This document shows, piece by piece, positions 34,810-44,524 of a stretch of DNA of 64,000 bases; within the stretch, counting starts at the first letter, position 1; each line of letters opens with the position of its first letter. This DNA comes from Acidobacteria bacterium SCN 69-37. GTDB taxonomy: Bacteria > Acidobacteriota > Vicinamibacteria > Vicinamibacterales > SCN-69-37. The translations under genes were made by a program, and so were the position numbers. Under the pieces are notes generated by a model that saw only the letters and a list, made by a program, of their open reading frames with translations, did no database searches and was not told where the DNA came from. The DNA is taken from positions 186,001 through 250,000 of the forward strand of contig MEDJ01000001.1 in the NCBI GenBank assembly GCA_001724025.1, written 5' to 3'.

Positions 34810-35018
34810 TGCGCGACGACCTGGCCGCCCTGGTCCAGCAGATGATCGACAAAGGCATCCGCTTCGAGGATGCGCAGCAGGAATTCGAGCGCACGTTCAT
34901 CGCGCGCGCGCTGGCAAAAACCGACTACAACGTGTGCAAAGCGGCCAAGATGACCGGCCTGCACCGTAACACGCTGAGCCGGAAGATGACCGCCTACCGC
35001 ATCCGCAAATCCGCCTGA
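34809..35018 (+). CDS. Small Fis-type DNA-binding protein coupled to purC
   Basis: A 69-residue protein. Residues of about 25-66 form a Fis/NtrC-type helix-turn-helix (FIARALAKTDYNVCKAAKMT, then GLHRNTLSRKMTAYRIR), preceded by one short acidic helix. It is shorter than E. coli Fis (98 residues) and lacks the flexible N-terminal arms that contact Hin/Cin recombinases. The ATG overlaps the purC stop (TGATG), so the regulator is translated with a purine enzyme. It could act on purine genes or more generally as a nucleoid protein; neither is shown by the sequence. Confidence 0.75.
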   Translation: MRDDLAALVQQMIDKGIRFEDAQQEFERTFIARALAKTDYNVCKAAKMTGLHRNTLSRKMTAYRIRKSA

Positions 35019-35033
35019 TCGCCCGCACGGTCT

Positions 35034-35064
35034 CGCCCGCTCCGGTGCTTGACGCCGGCGGGCG
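35034..35064 (+). terminator. Hairpin after the purC-fis genes, possible terminator
   Basis: CGCCCG (35034-35039) pairs with CGGGCG (35059-35064) and, across a two-base bulge, CCGG (35042-35045) pairs with CCGG (35055-35058), loop nine bases. TGTTTC follows, so the U-run is poor. The hairpin overlaps the putative -35 box of the groES promoter, which lies in its loop. Confidence 0.4.
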
Positions 35065-35077
35065 TGTTTCATACACT
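35049..35077 (+). promoter_or_regulatory. Vegetative promoter of groES-groEL
   Basis: TTGACG (35049-35054) and TACACT (35072-35077) are separated by 17 bp, a good sigma-70-type match. The predicted transcription start is near 35084, inside the CIRCE operator, giving a 5' leader of about 130 nt. Confidence 0.65.
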
Positions 35078-35103
35078 TAGCAGTCGATCCGGGTGATTGC
35101 TAA
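35077..35103 (+). promoter_or_regulatory. CIRCE operator (HrcA binding site)
   Basis: Inverted repeat TTAGCAGTC (35077-35085), nine-base spacer, GATTGCTAA (35095-35103). Compared with the consensus TTAGCACTC-N9-GAGTGCTAA it keeps the outer TTAGCA/TGCTAA and the exact spacing, and the arms differ from each other at one position. It begins at the last base of the -10 box, so bound HrcA would block transcription of groES-groEL and heat inactivation of HrcA would release it. No hrcA gene is in the window. Confidence 0.85.
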
Positions 35104-35214
35104 CAGTCCGACTGCCGGACTGCCAGCCCGGACATTCGAGTTCAGACACGACACCGGACCCGGTCTTCCTGCCGCAGGGGCGGCGCGGGACCTGGCCATC
35201 TGGAGAGGACGACC

Positions 35215-37181
<1,967 letters not shown>

Positions 37182-37188
37182 GGCAACT

Positions 37189-37250
37189 CAGAAGTTCGAA
37201 GACAGAAGCCAGAAGTTCGGCAGAACTTCGAACTTCGAAGTCAGAAGTAC
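37189..37250. repeat. AGAAGTTCG tandem/inverted repeat after groEL
   Basis: CAGAAGTTCG occurs at 37189-37198 and 37210-37219. GAAGTTC (37212-37218) can pair with GAACTTC (37223-37229) around GGCA, and CTTCGAAG (37233-37240) is a perfect palindrome. The A/G-rich composition contrasts with the flanking GC-rich genes. The block sits between the groEL stop and the terminator, and looks like an intergenic repeat rather than coding DNA. Confidence 0.6.
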
Positions 37251-37254
37251 GGAG

Positions 37255-37296
37255 CGAACGGGCCGGCTGGAGTCATCCAGTCGGCCCGTTCGTTTT
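37255..37296 (+). terminator. Rho-independent terminator of groESL
   Basis: CGAACGGGCCG (37255-37265) and CGGCCCGTTCG (37282-37292) form an 11-bp perfect stem, further extended by CTGG/CCAG in the loop, followed by TTTT (37293-37296). On the opposite strand there is no T-run, so it mainly ends the groES-groEL transcript. Confidence 0.88.
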
Positions 37297-37339
37297 GACG
37301 GGCGCAGCCCGCAGACGCGAACGCGGAAGATGTCCGCGC

Positions 37340-38215
37340 TCAGTACATGTTGAAGTCGAGCACGAGTGTCACGACAACGGGCACGGGCTTGCCCGTCTTG
37401 TCGGTGGCAGGTCTGAAGACCCACTGCCTGGCCGCCTTGACGGCCTCCTGATCGAGACCATACGCCCGGTCCAACGAGCGGACGATGCGGATGTCCCCCA
37501 CCGAGCCATCCGCCAGGACCACGACCTCCATCGAAACCGATCCCTGGATCTTCGCCCGCATCGCCTCGGACGTGTAGGACGGCTTGACCTGCTTGAGCAG
37601 CACCGGGAACTCGATGCCCGATCCCGGGCGATACGCGCCCCCACCGAATCCCTGTCCCGTTCCCTCGCCCACACCGCGCCCGGAGCCAGCGCCTATCCCC
37701 GTGCCTCGCCCGCCACCGCCGCCCGCGGCCAGTTCGACACGCCCGGACGTCTGCGCCGTGGTGGCATCCGCCGTCATCACCGGCACGGACAGGCTTGGGG
37801 GCGGAGGCGGCTCGGCCGGCACGGGTACGGGCGGTGTGGGTGTCACAGGTACCGGAACCGGCTTGGGCGGCTCGGTCTTCGGAATCGCGATGGGTTTCGG
37901 CGGCGCGGGCTCCGGGCTGCCCCCGCCGCCACCGCCTGGCCCGGGCGTCGGCTCGAGATAGACGAGCTGCCCCAGCGGAATCTCGCGAACTTCGACGACC
38001 TGCACCGGCCGTGGCCGCGTCAGCAGATACATGACGAACGCCACCAGCAGCACGTGCACGGCCAGGCTGCCGGCCGTGGCGCCCATCGCCCGCTTCATCC
38101 GCGGCGGCGGTTCGCTGTTGAAAATGGAACCGATCCGCAGGGGCGCGTCGGCCGTCCGAGGCATCGGGTCGGGACGCGGCGCGTCTGGCGCGGTCGGCTG
38201 GCGCGGTGTGCTCAT
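37340..38215 (-). CDS. TonB-family energy transducer
   Basis: A 291-residue protein with a cytoplasmic N-terminus, one transmembrane helix (about 46-66), a Pro- and Gly-rich spacer (PxPx repeats about 85-150, then a Gly-rich stretch to about 205) that can span the periplasm, and a C-terminal TonB_C domain (VKPSYTSEAMRAKIQGSVSM, VKAARQWVFRPA). TonB proteins pass proton-motive energy from ExbBD to outer-membrane receptors; neither exbB nor exbD nor a receptor is nearby. The gene converges on the groESL terminator. Confidence 0.82.
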   Translation of the reverse strand: MSTPRQPTAPDAPRPDPMPRTADAPLRIGSIFNSEPPPRMKRAMGATAGSLAVHVLLVAFVMYLLTRPRPVQVVEVREIPLGQLVYLEPTPGPGGGGGGSPEPAPPKPIAIPKTEPPKPVPVPVTPTPPVPVPAEPPPPPSLSVPVMTADATTAQTSGRVELAAGGGGGRGTGIGAGSGRGVGEGTGQGFGGGAYRPGSGIEFPVLLKQVKPSYTSEAMRAKIQGSVSMEVVVLADGSVGDIRIVRSLDRAYGLDQEAVKAARQWVFRPATDKTGKPVPVVVTLVLDFNMY

Positions 38216-38405
38216 CGTCTCGTCTGGATCCGCTGTGAAAGTATACCCGGGGCCATCCCCTGGCCGGCGACGTCACGTGCTGCAAGGCCGATGCCCCTCG
38301 TCGGCCTCTCAGGGTCTCTGACTTTCGACGACGGGCCCCCGCAGGACGGCCGGCGTGTGTCCGCCACGGTGTACAATGACCGGGCGGCGTCAGGAGTCTT
38401 TCACT

Positions 38406-38561
38406 ATGCGTCTTGGTGTCATGGAACTGCTCATCATCCTGGCCATCATCATCCTGATCTTCGGGGCCAGCCGGCTGCCGGAACTCGGGAAGGGGATCGG
38501 CAAGGGCATCAAGAACTTTCGCGAGGCCAACCGGTCTGCCGGCGGCGACAAGGACGACTAG
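38406..38561 (+). CDS. tatA: Twin-arginine translocase subunit TatA
   Basis: A 51-residue protein: one N-terminal helix ([14 protein letters not shown]), the TatA/E hinge [14 protein letters not shown] and an amphipathic helix ([11 protein letters not shown]) with a short charged tail. Full-length TatA is usually longer (about 80 residues); this resembles the short TatA forms. ATG 38406 has AGGAG 11 bases upstream; an internal ATG at 38421 would still keep the helix. It is convergent with rnr, whose stop lies seven bases away. tatB and tatC are not in the window. Confidence 0.82.
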   Translation: MRLGVMELLIILAIIILIFGASRLPELGKGIGKGIKNFREANRSAGGDKDD

Positions 38562-38567
38562 GTCCGA

Positions 38568-40856
38568 TCACCGCGTCTTCTTCCGGCCCTTCCGGGTCGC
38601 CTTCTTGAACGCACGCTCGCGCTTGCCCGGCCGCACGACACCGGCGGCCTTCCGTCGCTTGGCGTCCGTCTTCGGTACGGCCCGGCTGCGGCGCGCACCG
38701 CGCCTGCCCCCCGCGACCGCCTCGAGAATCTCCACCAGGCCGAGATCGATCTGCCGGCGTTCCAGGTCCACGCGGATGACCTGCACCTTGACGCGATCCC
38801 CGAGCCTGTAGACGCGTCCGATCGCCTCGCCACGCAGCACGTGCGCGCCCTCGACGAACCGATAGTAATCGTCGGCCATCGTCGAGATGTGCACCATCCC
38901 TTCGACGAAGTGCTCGACCAGTTCCAGGTACAGGCCGAAGGCGCTGACGCCCGTGATGTACCCCTCGAACTGCTCGCCGACCTTGTCGGCCATGAACCGC
39001 ACTTTCTTCCACTGCACCAGTTCACGCTCGGCATCGGCCGCGCGCCGTTCGCGCTCCGACGTGTGCCGTCCGATCTCGGGCAGTTCCCCGGCAAGCTCGG
39101 CGCGTCGCTCGGCATCCACGCGTCCGCGGCTCCCGCGCAGGGCCCGGTGCACGACGAGGTCCGGATAGCGCCGGATGGGTGACGTGAAGTGCGTGTAGGA
39201 CTCGGCCGCCAGGCCGAAGTGCCCCGCGTTCGCCGGGTCGTATCGCGCCTTCTGCATCGTGCGCAGCAGGAGGAACGCAATCGGCTTCTCTTCGGGCTTC
39301 CCCTGGATCCGCTCGACGAGCTGCTGGAAATGCCGGGGCTCGTGCTGGCCCGGCGCACCGGGCAGCGCGTGGCCGAGCGTCTTGAGGAACGTCTCGAAGA
39401 CCTCGACCTTCAGCGGATCGGGCGCCTCGTGGATGCGGTAGAGGGTCGGCATCCCCACGCGCTCGAGGTGCGCGGCCACCGTCTCGTTGGCCAGCAGCAT
39501 GAACTCCTCGATCAGCCGGTGCGCCACGTTCCGCTGTGACGCCACCACCGCCTCCACCATCCCCGCATCGTCGAGCACGACCTGCGACTCCTTCAGGTCG
39601 AAATCGATCGAACCGCGGCGCCGGCGGCGCGCGTGCAGGATCTCGAACAGCTCGTGCATGCGCTCGAACAGCGGCACGAGCGGCCGGTACCGATCCATCG
39701 TGACCGGATCGCGATCGGTGAGAATCGCGTTGACCTCGGTGTAGGTCATGCGCGCGTGGCTGTGGATGACGCCGTCGTGCGTCTCGTGGCGGACAACGGC
39801 GCCGGTCCGGCGATCGACCTCCATCAGGCACGACTGCACCAGGCGATCGACGTGCGGATTGAGGCTGCAGAGGCCCGTGGACAGCTCCGAGGGAAACATG
39901 TGCACGGCCCGCTCGGGGAAATAGACGGACGTGCCGCGCTCGTACGCCTCGCGATCGAGCGCGCTCCCCTCCTGGACATAGTGCGAAACGTCGGCGATGT
40001 GCACACCGAGCCAGAAGTTGCCGTTCGGCAGCCGCTCCAGCGAAATCGCATCGTCGAAGTCGCGCGCCGTCTCCCCGTCGATCGTCACCGTCGGCCAGTC
40101 GCGGAAATCGCGGCGTCCCGCCCGATCGCGATCCGGCACGGTCGTCCCCAGACGCAGGGCCTCGCGAATCGCGTCGTCGCCGTGCGCGTCGGGCAGGTTG
40201 TACTTGCGGATGATCACCGTGGTGTCGACGCCCGGCGCGTCGAGCGGTCCGATCACCTCGATGATGCGGCCGAGAGCGGACCGCGTGGGCGTCGGCCACC
40301 GCGTCACCTGGGCCGTGACCATCTCGCCGGGCTTCGCGCCGTGCGTGTCGGCCGGCAGGATCTCCATGTCGATCACGAGGCGGCGATCGAACGGCACCAC
40401 GAACCCGTGCCCGGCGTCGTCGATGTCGTAGCGGCCGACGATCTGTTCGGCCGCACGCTCGAGGATCCGCAGGATGCGCCCCTCGGCCCGGCTGGCGTCG
40501 CGCTGGTGCTCGATGCGCACGACCACGCGGTCGCCGTGCATCGCCTGGTTGAGGTTGTTGCCGGCAATGAAGATGCTCGACGGCCCGCCCGGTATCGGCA
40601 CTTCCGGATCGACGAACGCAAACCCGCGCGGATTGGTCGAGACGCGACCGACGACGAGGTTCATGCGGTCGGGCAGCCCGAACCGTTCGCCGCGGATTTC
40701 GACGAGCGCGCCGCTGGCGACGAGCGCGCGCAGGCGGCGCGTGAACGTGGCGCGCTCCTCGCGCGGAATGCGCAGGATCTGCAGCAGTTCCCTGGCGGTG
40801 GCTGGATGATCGACCTTGTCGCGGATCGCCCGCAGGACGTCGTGTTCAGATGGCAT
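38568..40856 (-). CDS. rnr: Ribonuclease R
   Basis: A 762-residue 3'-to-5' exoribonuclease. N-terminal winged-helix and cold-shock-type domains are followed by the RNB catalytic domain with GETARDFDDAISLE (metal-binding Asp cluster) and SYTHFTSPIRRYPDLVVHRA, an S1 domain (GYITGVSAFGLYLELVEHFV) and a Lys/Arg-rich tail. RNase R degrades structured mRNA and rRNA. It follows the 137-residue gene by about 60 bp and converges on tatA. Confidence 0.93.
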   Translation of the reverse strand: MPSEHDVLRAIRDKVDHPATARELLQILRIPREERATFTRRLRALVASGALVEIRGERFGLPDRMNLVVGRVSTNPRGFAFVDPEVPIPGGPSSIFIAGNNLNQAMHGDRVVVRIEHQRDASRAEGRILRILERAAEQIVGRYDIDDAGHGFVVPFDRRLVIDMEILPADTHGAKPGEMVTAQVTRWPTPTRSALGRIIEVIGPLDAPGVDTTVIIRKYNLPDAHGDDAIREALRLGTTVPDRDRAGRRDFRDWPTVTIDGETARDFDDAISLERLPNGNFWLGVHIADVSHYVQEGSALDREAYERGTSVYFPERAVHMFPSELSTGLCSLNPHVDRLVQSCLMEVDRRTGAVVRHETHDGVIHSHARMTYTEVNAILTDRDPVTMDRYRPLVPLFERMHELFEILHARRRRRGSIDFDLKESQVVLDDAGMVEAVVASQRNVAHRLIEEFMLLANETVAAHLERVGMPTLYRIHEAPDPLKVEVFETFLKTLGHALPGAPGQHEPRHFQQLVERIQGKPEEKPIAFLLLRTMQKARYDPANAGHFGLAAESYTHFTSPIRRYPDLVVHRALRGSRGRVDAERRAELAGELPEIGRHTSERERRAADAERELVQWKKVRFMADKVGEQFEGYITGVSAFGLYLELVEHFVEGMVHISTMADDYYRFVEGAHVLRGEAIGRVYRLGDRVKVQVIRVDLERRQIDLGLVEILEAVAGGRRGARRSRAVPKTDAKRRKAAGVVRPGKRERAFKKATRKGRKKTR

Positions 40857-40917
40857 GAATCGGTGTGACCCTCCGGTCAGTGGCCCGCATCGATCGCGGG
40901 AATCAGGCGCGTCGCGC

Positions 40918-41331
40918 TCAGCGCGTTGCGACGGGGACCGAGGACTCCAGGGCCCCCAGCGCGTCGGCTGCGGCCTCGGCCGCCGTGCCGTCGAGCGCCC
41001 CGCTGAGTCGATCGGCTTCGGCCAGACGCGTCAGCACCGTCTGCACGGCGCCGGCGCGGTCGGCCAGCCCGGCCTCGCGCAGCCGCACCTGGAGCTGCCC
41101 GCCCACGACCTGGGCCCGTTGAATCGCGCGCCGCGCGTCGCCGAAGTTGGCGCCCGCCAGCGCGAGCTGCGCATCGAGCAGCGCCGCCCGCATCTCCGCG
41201 ACATCGGCGCGGTTCGATGTGTCGTTCAGCGCCACGGCCAGATCCGCACGTCCCGATCGCCCCGTGCACCAGCCGGTGGCGAACGCCAGCAGCACGCATC
41301 CGGCGACGAGTCCCAGGGTCTTGAGCGTCAT
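40918..41331 (-). CDS. Hypothetical exported or membrane-anchored protein
   Basis: A 137-residue protein with a hydrophobic N-terminal segment (LGLVAGCVLLAFATGW; the Cys at 12 is not in a clean lipobox) followed by a single alpha-helical region rich in Ala, Arg, Asp and Leu (EMRAALLDAQLALAGANFGD, VLTRLAEADRLSGALDG), probably a coiled coil. No family recognised. It lies between glycerate kinase and rnr on the same strand, 24 bp after the former. Confidence 0.6.
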   Translation of the reverse strand: MTLKTLGLVAGCVLLAFATGWCTGRSGRADLAVALNDTSNRADVAEMRAALLDAQLALAGANFGDARRAIQRAQVVGGQLQVRLREAGLADRAGAVQTVLTRLAEADRLSGALDGTAAEAAADALGALESSVPVATR

Positions 41332-41355
41332 GGCCAGAGCATATCCGCGATGCGG

Positions 41356-42684
41356 TCAGGCCAACAGCAGGACCTGCAGGTCCCCGACGTTCGTGCCGGT
41401 CGGGCCGGTGCGCACGATCGCACCCAGTTCGTCGAGGATCGGCAGGCTGTCGTTGTCGGCGAGCGCCGTCGAGACGCGCGTGGCCGCGTCCTGGCCCAGG
41501 CGCGCGAACATGTCGGCCGTCACGAACGCGCCGGCCGCATCGGTCGGGCCGTCGACGCCGTCGGTGCCGACGCTTGCGAGCGCCGCCGGTCCCACGGCTG
41601 CCACGTCGGCAATCGCCGCGAGCGCCAGTTCCTGATTGCGTCCGCCCCGGCCCGGTCCACGGACGTCGACAGTCGTCTCGCCACTCGCGATGAGGCAGGC
41701 CGGACGTCGATCGGCCATCGCGACCGCGCGGCCGATCAGCGTCGTCCCTGCCACGTGTGCCGGCCCGACTGTCGGCTCCGCGATCACGTGGGTAGCGTAT
41801 CCGAGGTGCGTTGCCGTGTCGGCCGCGGCCCGCATGGCCTCGCGACGCGATCCGATGAGCCAGTACGCGGCACGCTGGAGCCGTGGATCGTCGGGCGGGA
41901 CCGGACCAGGGCGCTCGCCCCGCGCGCCGGCTTCGAGATGGTGTCGCGCCGCCGCCGGGATCGTCTCCAACAGCCCCGCTCGCGTCACCACGGCCAGCGC
42001 GTCGCCAAACGACGACGGGTCACCGGCCGTCGGACCGGAGCCGATGACCGCCGGATCGTCTTCGACCGGCGTGCAGACGTCCGAAATCGCCAGGGTGACC
42101 GTGCGGCCGGCACGCGCCGCCAGTTGTCCGCCCTTGATGGCCGAGAGATGACGCCGCACGACGTTGATGGCGCCGATGTCGAGTCCCGCGCGCAGCAGGG
42201 CGGCTGTCGTGGCAGCCTTGTCGTCGATCGTCAGGCCGTCGGCCGGCACGGCCAGCATCGCGGAGGCGCCGCCCGACAGGCACACGATCAACAGGCCACC
42301 GTCGCGGCGCGTTGCATCGGCCAGCGCCAGTGCCGCGCGGCCCGCACGCGCACTGGCCTCGGACGGCCGCGGATGGGTGCCGCCAATCACCTGCCACCCC
42401 GGCACGTCGGTCGACGCCGTCGCGGTCATCACGCCGGCCGCGCATCGCGCCCCGAGCACGTCATCGATGGCGCGCGCCATGCCGACCGCAGCTTTCCCGG
42501 CCGCGACCACGCGGATGACGTCGCCGTCCGGCAACGACTCGCGGAGCGACACGAGGGCTGCGGAGGTGACACGACGCGCATCGACGGCCGTCAGGGCCGA
42601 CGACACGATGGCACCGAGATGTTGACGAAGACGGGCGCTAATGGAGTTGACCGGGATCGGTCCAGGCGGAGAGCTTGGTGACAC
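41356..42684 (-). CDS. gckA: Glycerate 2-kinase, MOFRL family
   Basis: A 442-residue kinase that probably phosphorylates D-glycerate to 2-phosphoglycerate. Characteristic parts: AAGKAAVGMARAIDDVLG, LSGGASAMLAVPADGLT, RRHLSAIKGGQLAARAGR and the C-terminal MOFRL-domain stretch GRGGRNQELALAAI with SVGTDGVDGPTDAAGA. The start is uncertain: an ATG at 42711 would overlap the upstream gene by 74 bp, so GTG 42684 (47-bp overlap) is given; no clear Shine-Dalgarno sequence decides. It may be translated by coupling to the small Cys-containing gene upstream. Confidence 0.85.
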   Translation of the reverse strand: MSPSSPPGPIPVNSISARLRQHLGAIVSSALTAVDARRVTSAALVSLRESLPDGDVIRVVAAGKAAVGMARAIDDVLGARCAAGVMTATASTDVPGWQVIGGTHPRPSEASARAGRAALALADATRRDGGLLIVCLSGGASAMLAVPADGLTIDDKAATTAALLRAGLDIGAINVVRRHLSAIKGGQLAARAGRTVTLAISDVCTPVEDDPAVIGSGPTAGDPSSFGDALAVVTRAGLLETIPAAARHHLEAGARGERPGPVPPDDPRLQRAAYWLIGSRREAMRAAADTATHLGYATHVIAEPTVGPAHVAGTTLIGRAVAMADRRPACLIASGETTVDVRGPGRGGRNQELALAAIADVAAVGPAALASVGTDGVDGPTDAAGAFVTADMFARLGQDAATRVSTALADNDSLPILDELGAIVRTGPTGTNVGDLQVLLLA

Positions 42685-42952
42685 TGTCGAATTTGCGGAG
42701 AAGTTCGCCAATCATCTGGCAGGCGTCTTCGCGCTGGCACAGCACTTCAATCTGGGCCATCAGCCGGGCGATGGCCTCCTCGGCCTGCGTAATCGCCACG
42801 TCCGAATAATACTCGCGCTGCGCTTCGAGGCACGCGTAGTGCTTGGTCAGTTCCTGCCGGAAGAAGTCTGCCAGACACTGGCACGGCGCGTCTCGCCGCG
42901 GAAGCCGGTGTCCTGACACCCCGTCGTTCGTCGAACCAGCCTTGATGAACAT
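42638..42952 (-). CDS. Unknown 104-residue cysteine-containing protein
   Basis: A small soluble protein: an N-terminal stretch of mixed composition followed by an alpha-helical region with Cys at about 25, 27 and 43 (PCQCLADFFRQELTKHYACLE) and two more near 87-94 (EVLCQREDACQ). No signal peptide or known family. ATG 42952 is preferred over 43000 because the longer start would lie inside the -35 box. It has its own promoter with an operator-like palindrome and overlaps the glycerate kinase reading frame. A metal-binding or regulatory role is possible but unproven. Confidence 0.6.
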   Translation of the reverse strand: MFIKAGSTNDGVSGHRLPRRDAPCQCLADFFRQELTKHYACLEAQREYYSDVAITQAEEAIARLMAQIEVLCQREDACQMIGELLRKFDSVTKLSAWTDPGQLH

Positions 42953-42965
42953 CACATGAAGGAAC

Positions 42966-43000
42966 GTACTCAGTCTAAGTACCGTACGGATGCCTGTCAA
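42966..43000 (-). promoter_or_regulatory. Promoter with overlapping operator-like palindrome
   Basis: On the minus strand TTGACA (43000-42995) is followed by a 17-bp spacer and TAGACT (42977-42972). The -10 box lies inside an imperfect palindrome GTACTCA-N3-TAAGTAC (42966-42982; six of seven arm positions pair), a typical place for a repressor site. It should drive the 104-residue gene and probably gckA. Confidence 0.55.
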
Positions 43001-43051
43001 TGGTTGGGGCCGCGCGACGGCCGTGCCGCCCGCCGCCGCGCAGCCTTCTTC

Positions 43052-44497
43052 CTACCCCGCGATCTGCCGCCGCACGATCTCGTTGACCACCTTCGGGTTG
43101 GCTTTGCCCTGGCTCTTCTTGATGACCTGGCCCACGAGGAAGCCGAGGATGTTCGTGCGGCCCTTGCGGAACTGCTCCACCGCGTCCGGGTTCTCGTCGA
43201 GCACGGCCGTGACGAGCGCCACGATGGCCGATTCGTCGCCGGTCTGGGCCAGGCCCTCGGCCTCGACGATCGCCGCGGCGCTCCGGCCCGTGGTCCACAT
43301 CGTCTCGAAGACCTCCTTGGCCACGGTGCTCGAGAGGACGCCGCGTTCGGTGAGATCGATCAATGCCGCGAGCGCGACGGCCGGCACCGGCACGGCCGCC
43401 ATGTCGTCGCGGCCGGCGTCCTTCAGCCGTCGCCGGATCTCGCCCTGCATCCAGTTGCTGGCCGCCTTGGCCGGTGCACCCGCGGCAACGATGGCCTCGA
43501 AGTAGTCGGCCCCGCCCGCAATGAGCCGCACCAGGAGATCCGCGTCGTAGTCACCGAGGCCGTGCGTGGCCATCAGCCGCTGTTTGCGCGCCTCCGGCAG
43601 TTCGGGCAGCGCGTCGCGAATCTCGTCGATCCACGAAGCCGCCACGTCGAGCGGTTCGAGATCGGGCTCGGGAAAATACCGGTAGTCGTGCGCGTCTTCC
43701 TTGCTGCGCATCGACGTGGTTTCGCCCGCGTCACTGTCCCAGAGCCGCGTCTCCTGCACCACGCGGCCGCCGCGCTCGAGCACGTCGATCTGCCGCTCGA
43801 TCTCGTACTCGAGCGCCTTCTGCAGGTAGCGGAACGAGTTGACGTTCTTCACCTCCGCCTTCGTACCGAACGTCGTCTGGCCGACGGGCCGCACCGAGAC
43901 GTTCGCATCGCAGCGCAGGCTCCCCTCTTCCATGTTGCCGTCGTTGACGCCGAGCGCCACCAGCACTTCCCGCAGCCGCGTGAAACACTCGGCCGCATCG
44001 GCCGCCGAGCGCAGGTCCGGCTCGGTCACGATCTCGATCAGCGGGACGCCGCTGCGGTTGAAGTCGATGGCCGTGTGCCGGTCCGAGTCGGGCTGGCCAT
44101 GGTGCAGCGACTTGCCGGCGTCTTCTTCCATGTGCACGCGCGTGATGCCGACCACCGGCGTCTGCGCCCCGGCGCCGAGCGCCAGCCGGCCCGCGGTGGC
44201 AATGGGCTGGTCGTACTGCGAGATCTGATAGCCCTTCGGCAGGTCCGGATAGAAGTAGTTCTTGCGCGCGAAGACCGACCGCGGCTGGATGGTGCATTCC
44301 AGGGCGAGGCCCGCGCGAATGGCGAGTTCCACCGCCCGGCGATTGAGGACCGGCAGCGCACCGGGCAGTCCGAGACAGACGGGACAGACGTGCGTGTTGG
44401 GCGGTGCGCCGAAGGTCGTGGCGCACCCACAGAAGATCTTGGTGCGGGTGCGCAGCTGGGCGTGGATCTCGAGGCCGATGACAGGCTCGTACGGCAT
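43052..44497 (-). CDS. gatB: Asp-tRNA(Asn)/Glu-tRNA(Gln) amidotransferase subunit B
   Basis: A 481-residue subunit of GatCAB, which amidates Glu-tRNA(Gln) and/or Asp-tRNA(Asn). Signatures: EPVIGLEIHAQLRTRTKIFC, the CxxC pair in CPVCLGLPGALPVLN, FYPDLPKGYQISQYDQP, and the C-terminal tRNA-binding YqeY-like domain (FLVGQVIKKSQGKANPKVVN). The zinc-type Cys set (FCGC...CPVC) is complete. gatA and gatC are not in the window. It starts 27 bp from the divergent SpoIID-like gene. Confidence 0.95.
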   Translation of the reverse strand: MPYEPVIGLEIHAQLRTRTKIFCGCATTFGAPPNTHVCPVCLGLPGALPVLNRRAVELAIRAGLALECTIQPRSVFARKNYFYPDLPKGYQISQYDQPIATAGRLALGAGAQTPVVGITRVHMEEDAGKSLHHGQPDSDRHTAIDFNRSGVPLIEIVTEPDLRSAADAAECFTRLREVLVALGVNDGNMEEGSLRCDANVSVRPVGQTTFGTKAEVKNVNSFRYLQKALEYEIERQIDVLERGGRVVQETRLWDSDAGETTSMRSKEDAHDYRYFPEPDLEPLDVAASWIDEIRDALPELPEARKQRLMATHGLGDYDADLLVRLIAGGADYFEAIVAAGAPAKAASNWMQGEIRRRLKDAGRDDMAAVPVPAVALAALIDLTERGVLSSTVAKEVFETMWTTGRSAAAIVEAEGLAQTGDESAIVALVTAVLDENPDAVEQFRKGRTNILGFLVGQVIKKSQGKANPKVVNEIVRRQIAG

Positions 44498-44524
44498 GAC
44501 CCGCCAATGTTACGGTACAGCGTG

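Noticed and set aside
37189-37250. CRISPR array or CRISPR-like repeats behind groEL
   Set aside because: Only two short repeats with no equal-length spacers and no cas genes nearby.
42956-44524. An apparent N-terminal extension of the SpoIID-like protein across gatB
   Set aside because: The open frame continues through gatB only by GC bias; the lipoprotein signal and ATG at 44525 set the real start.
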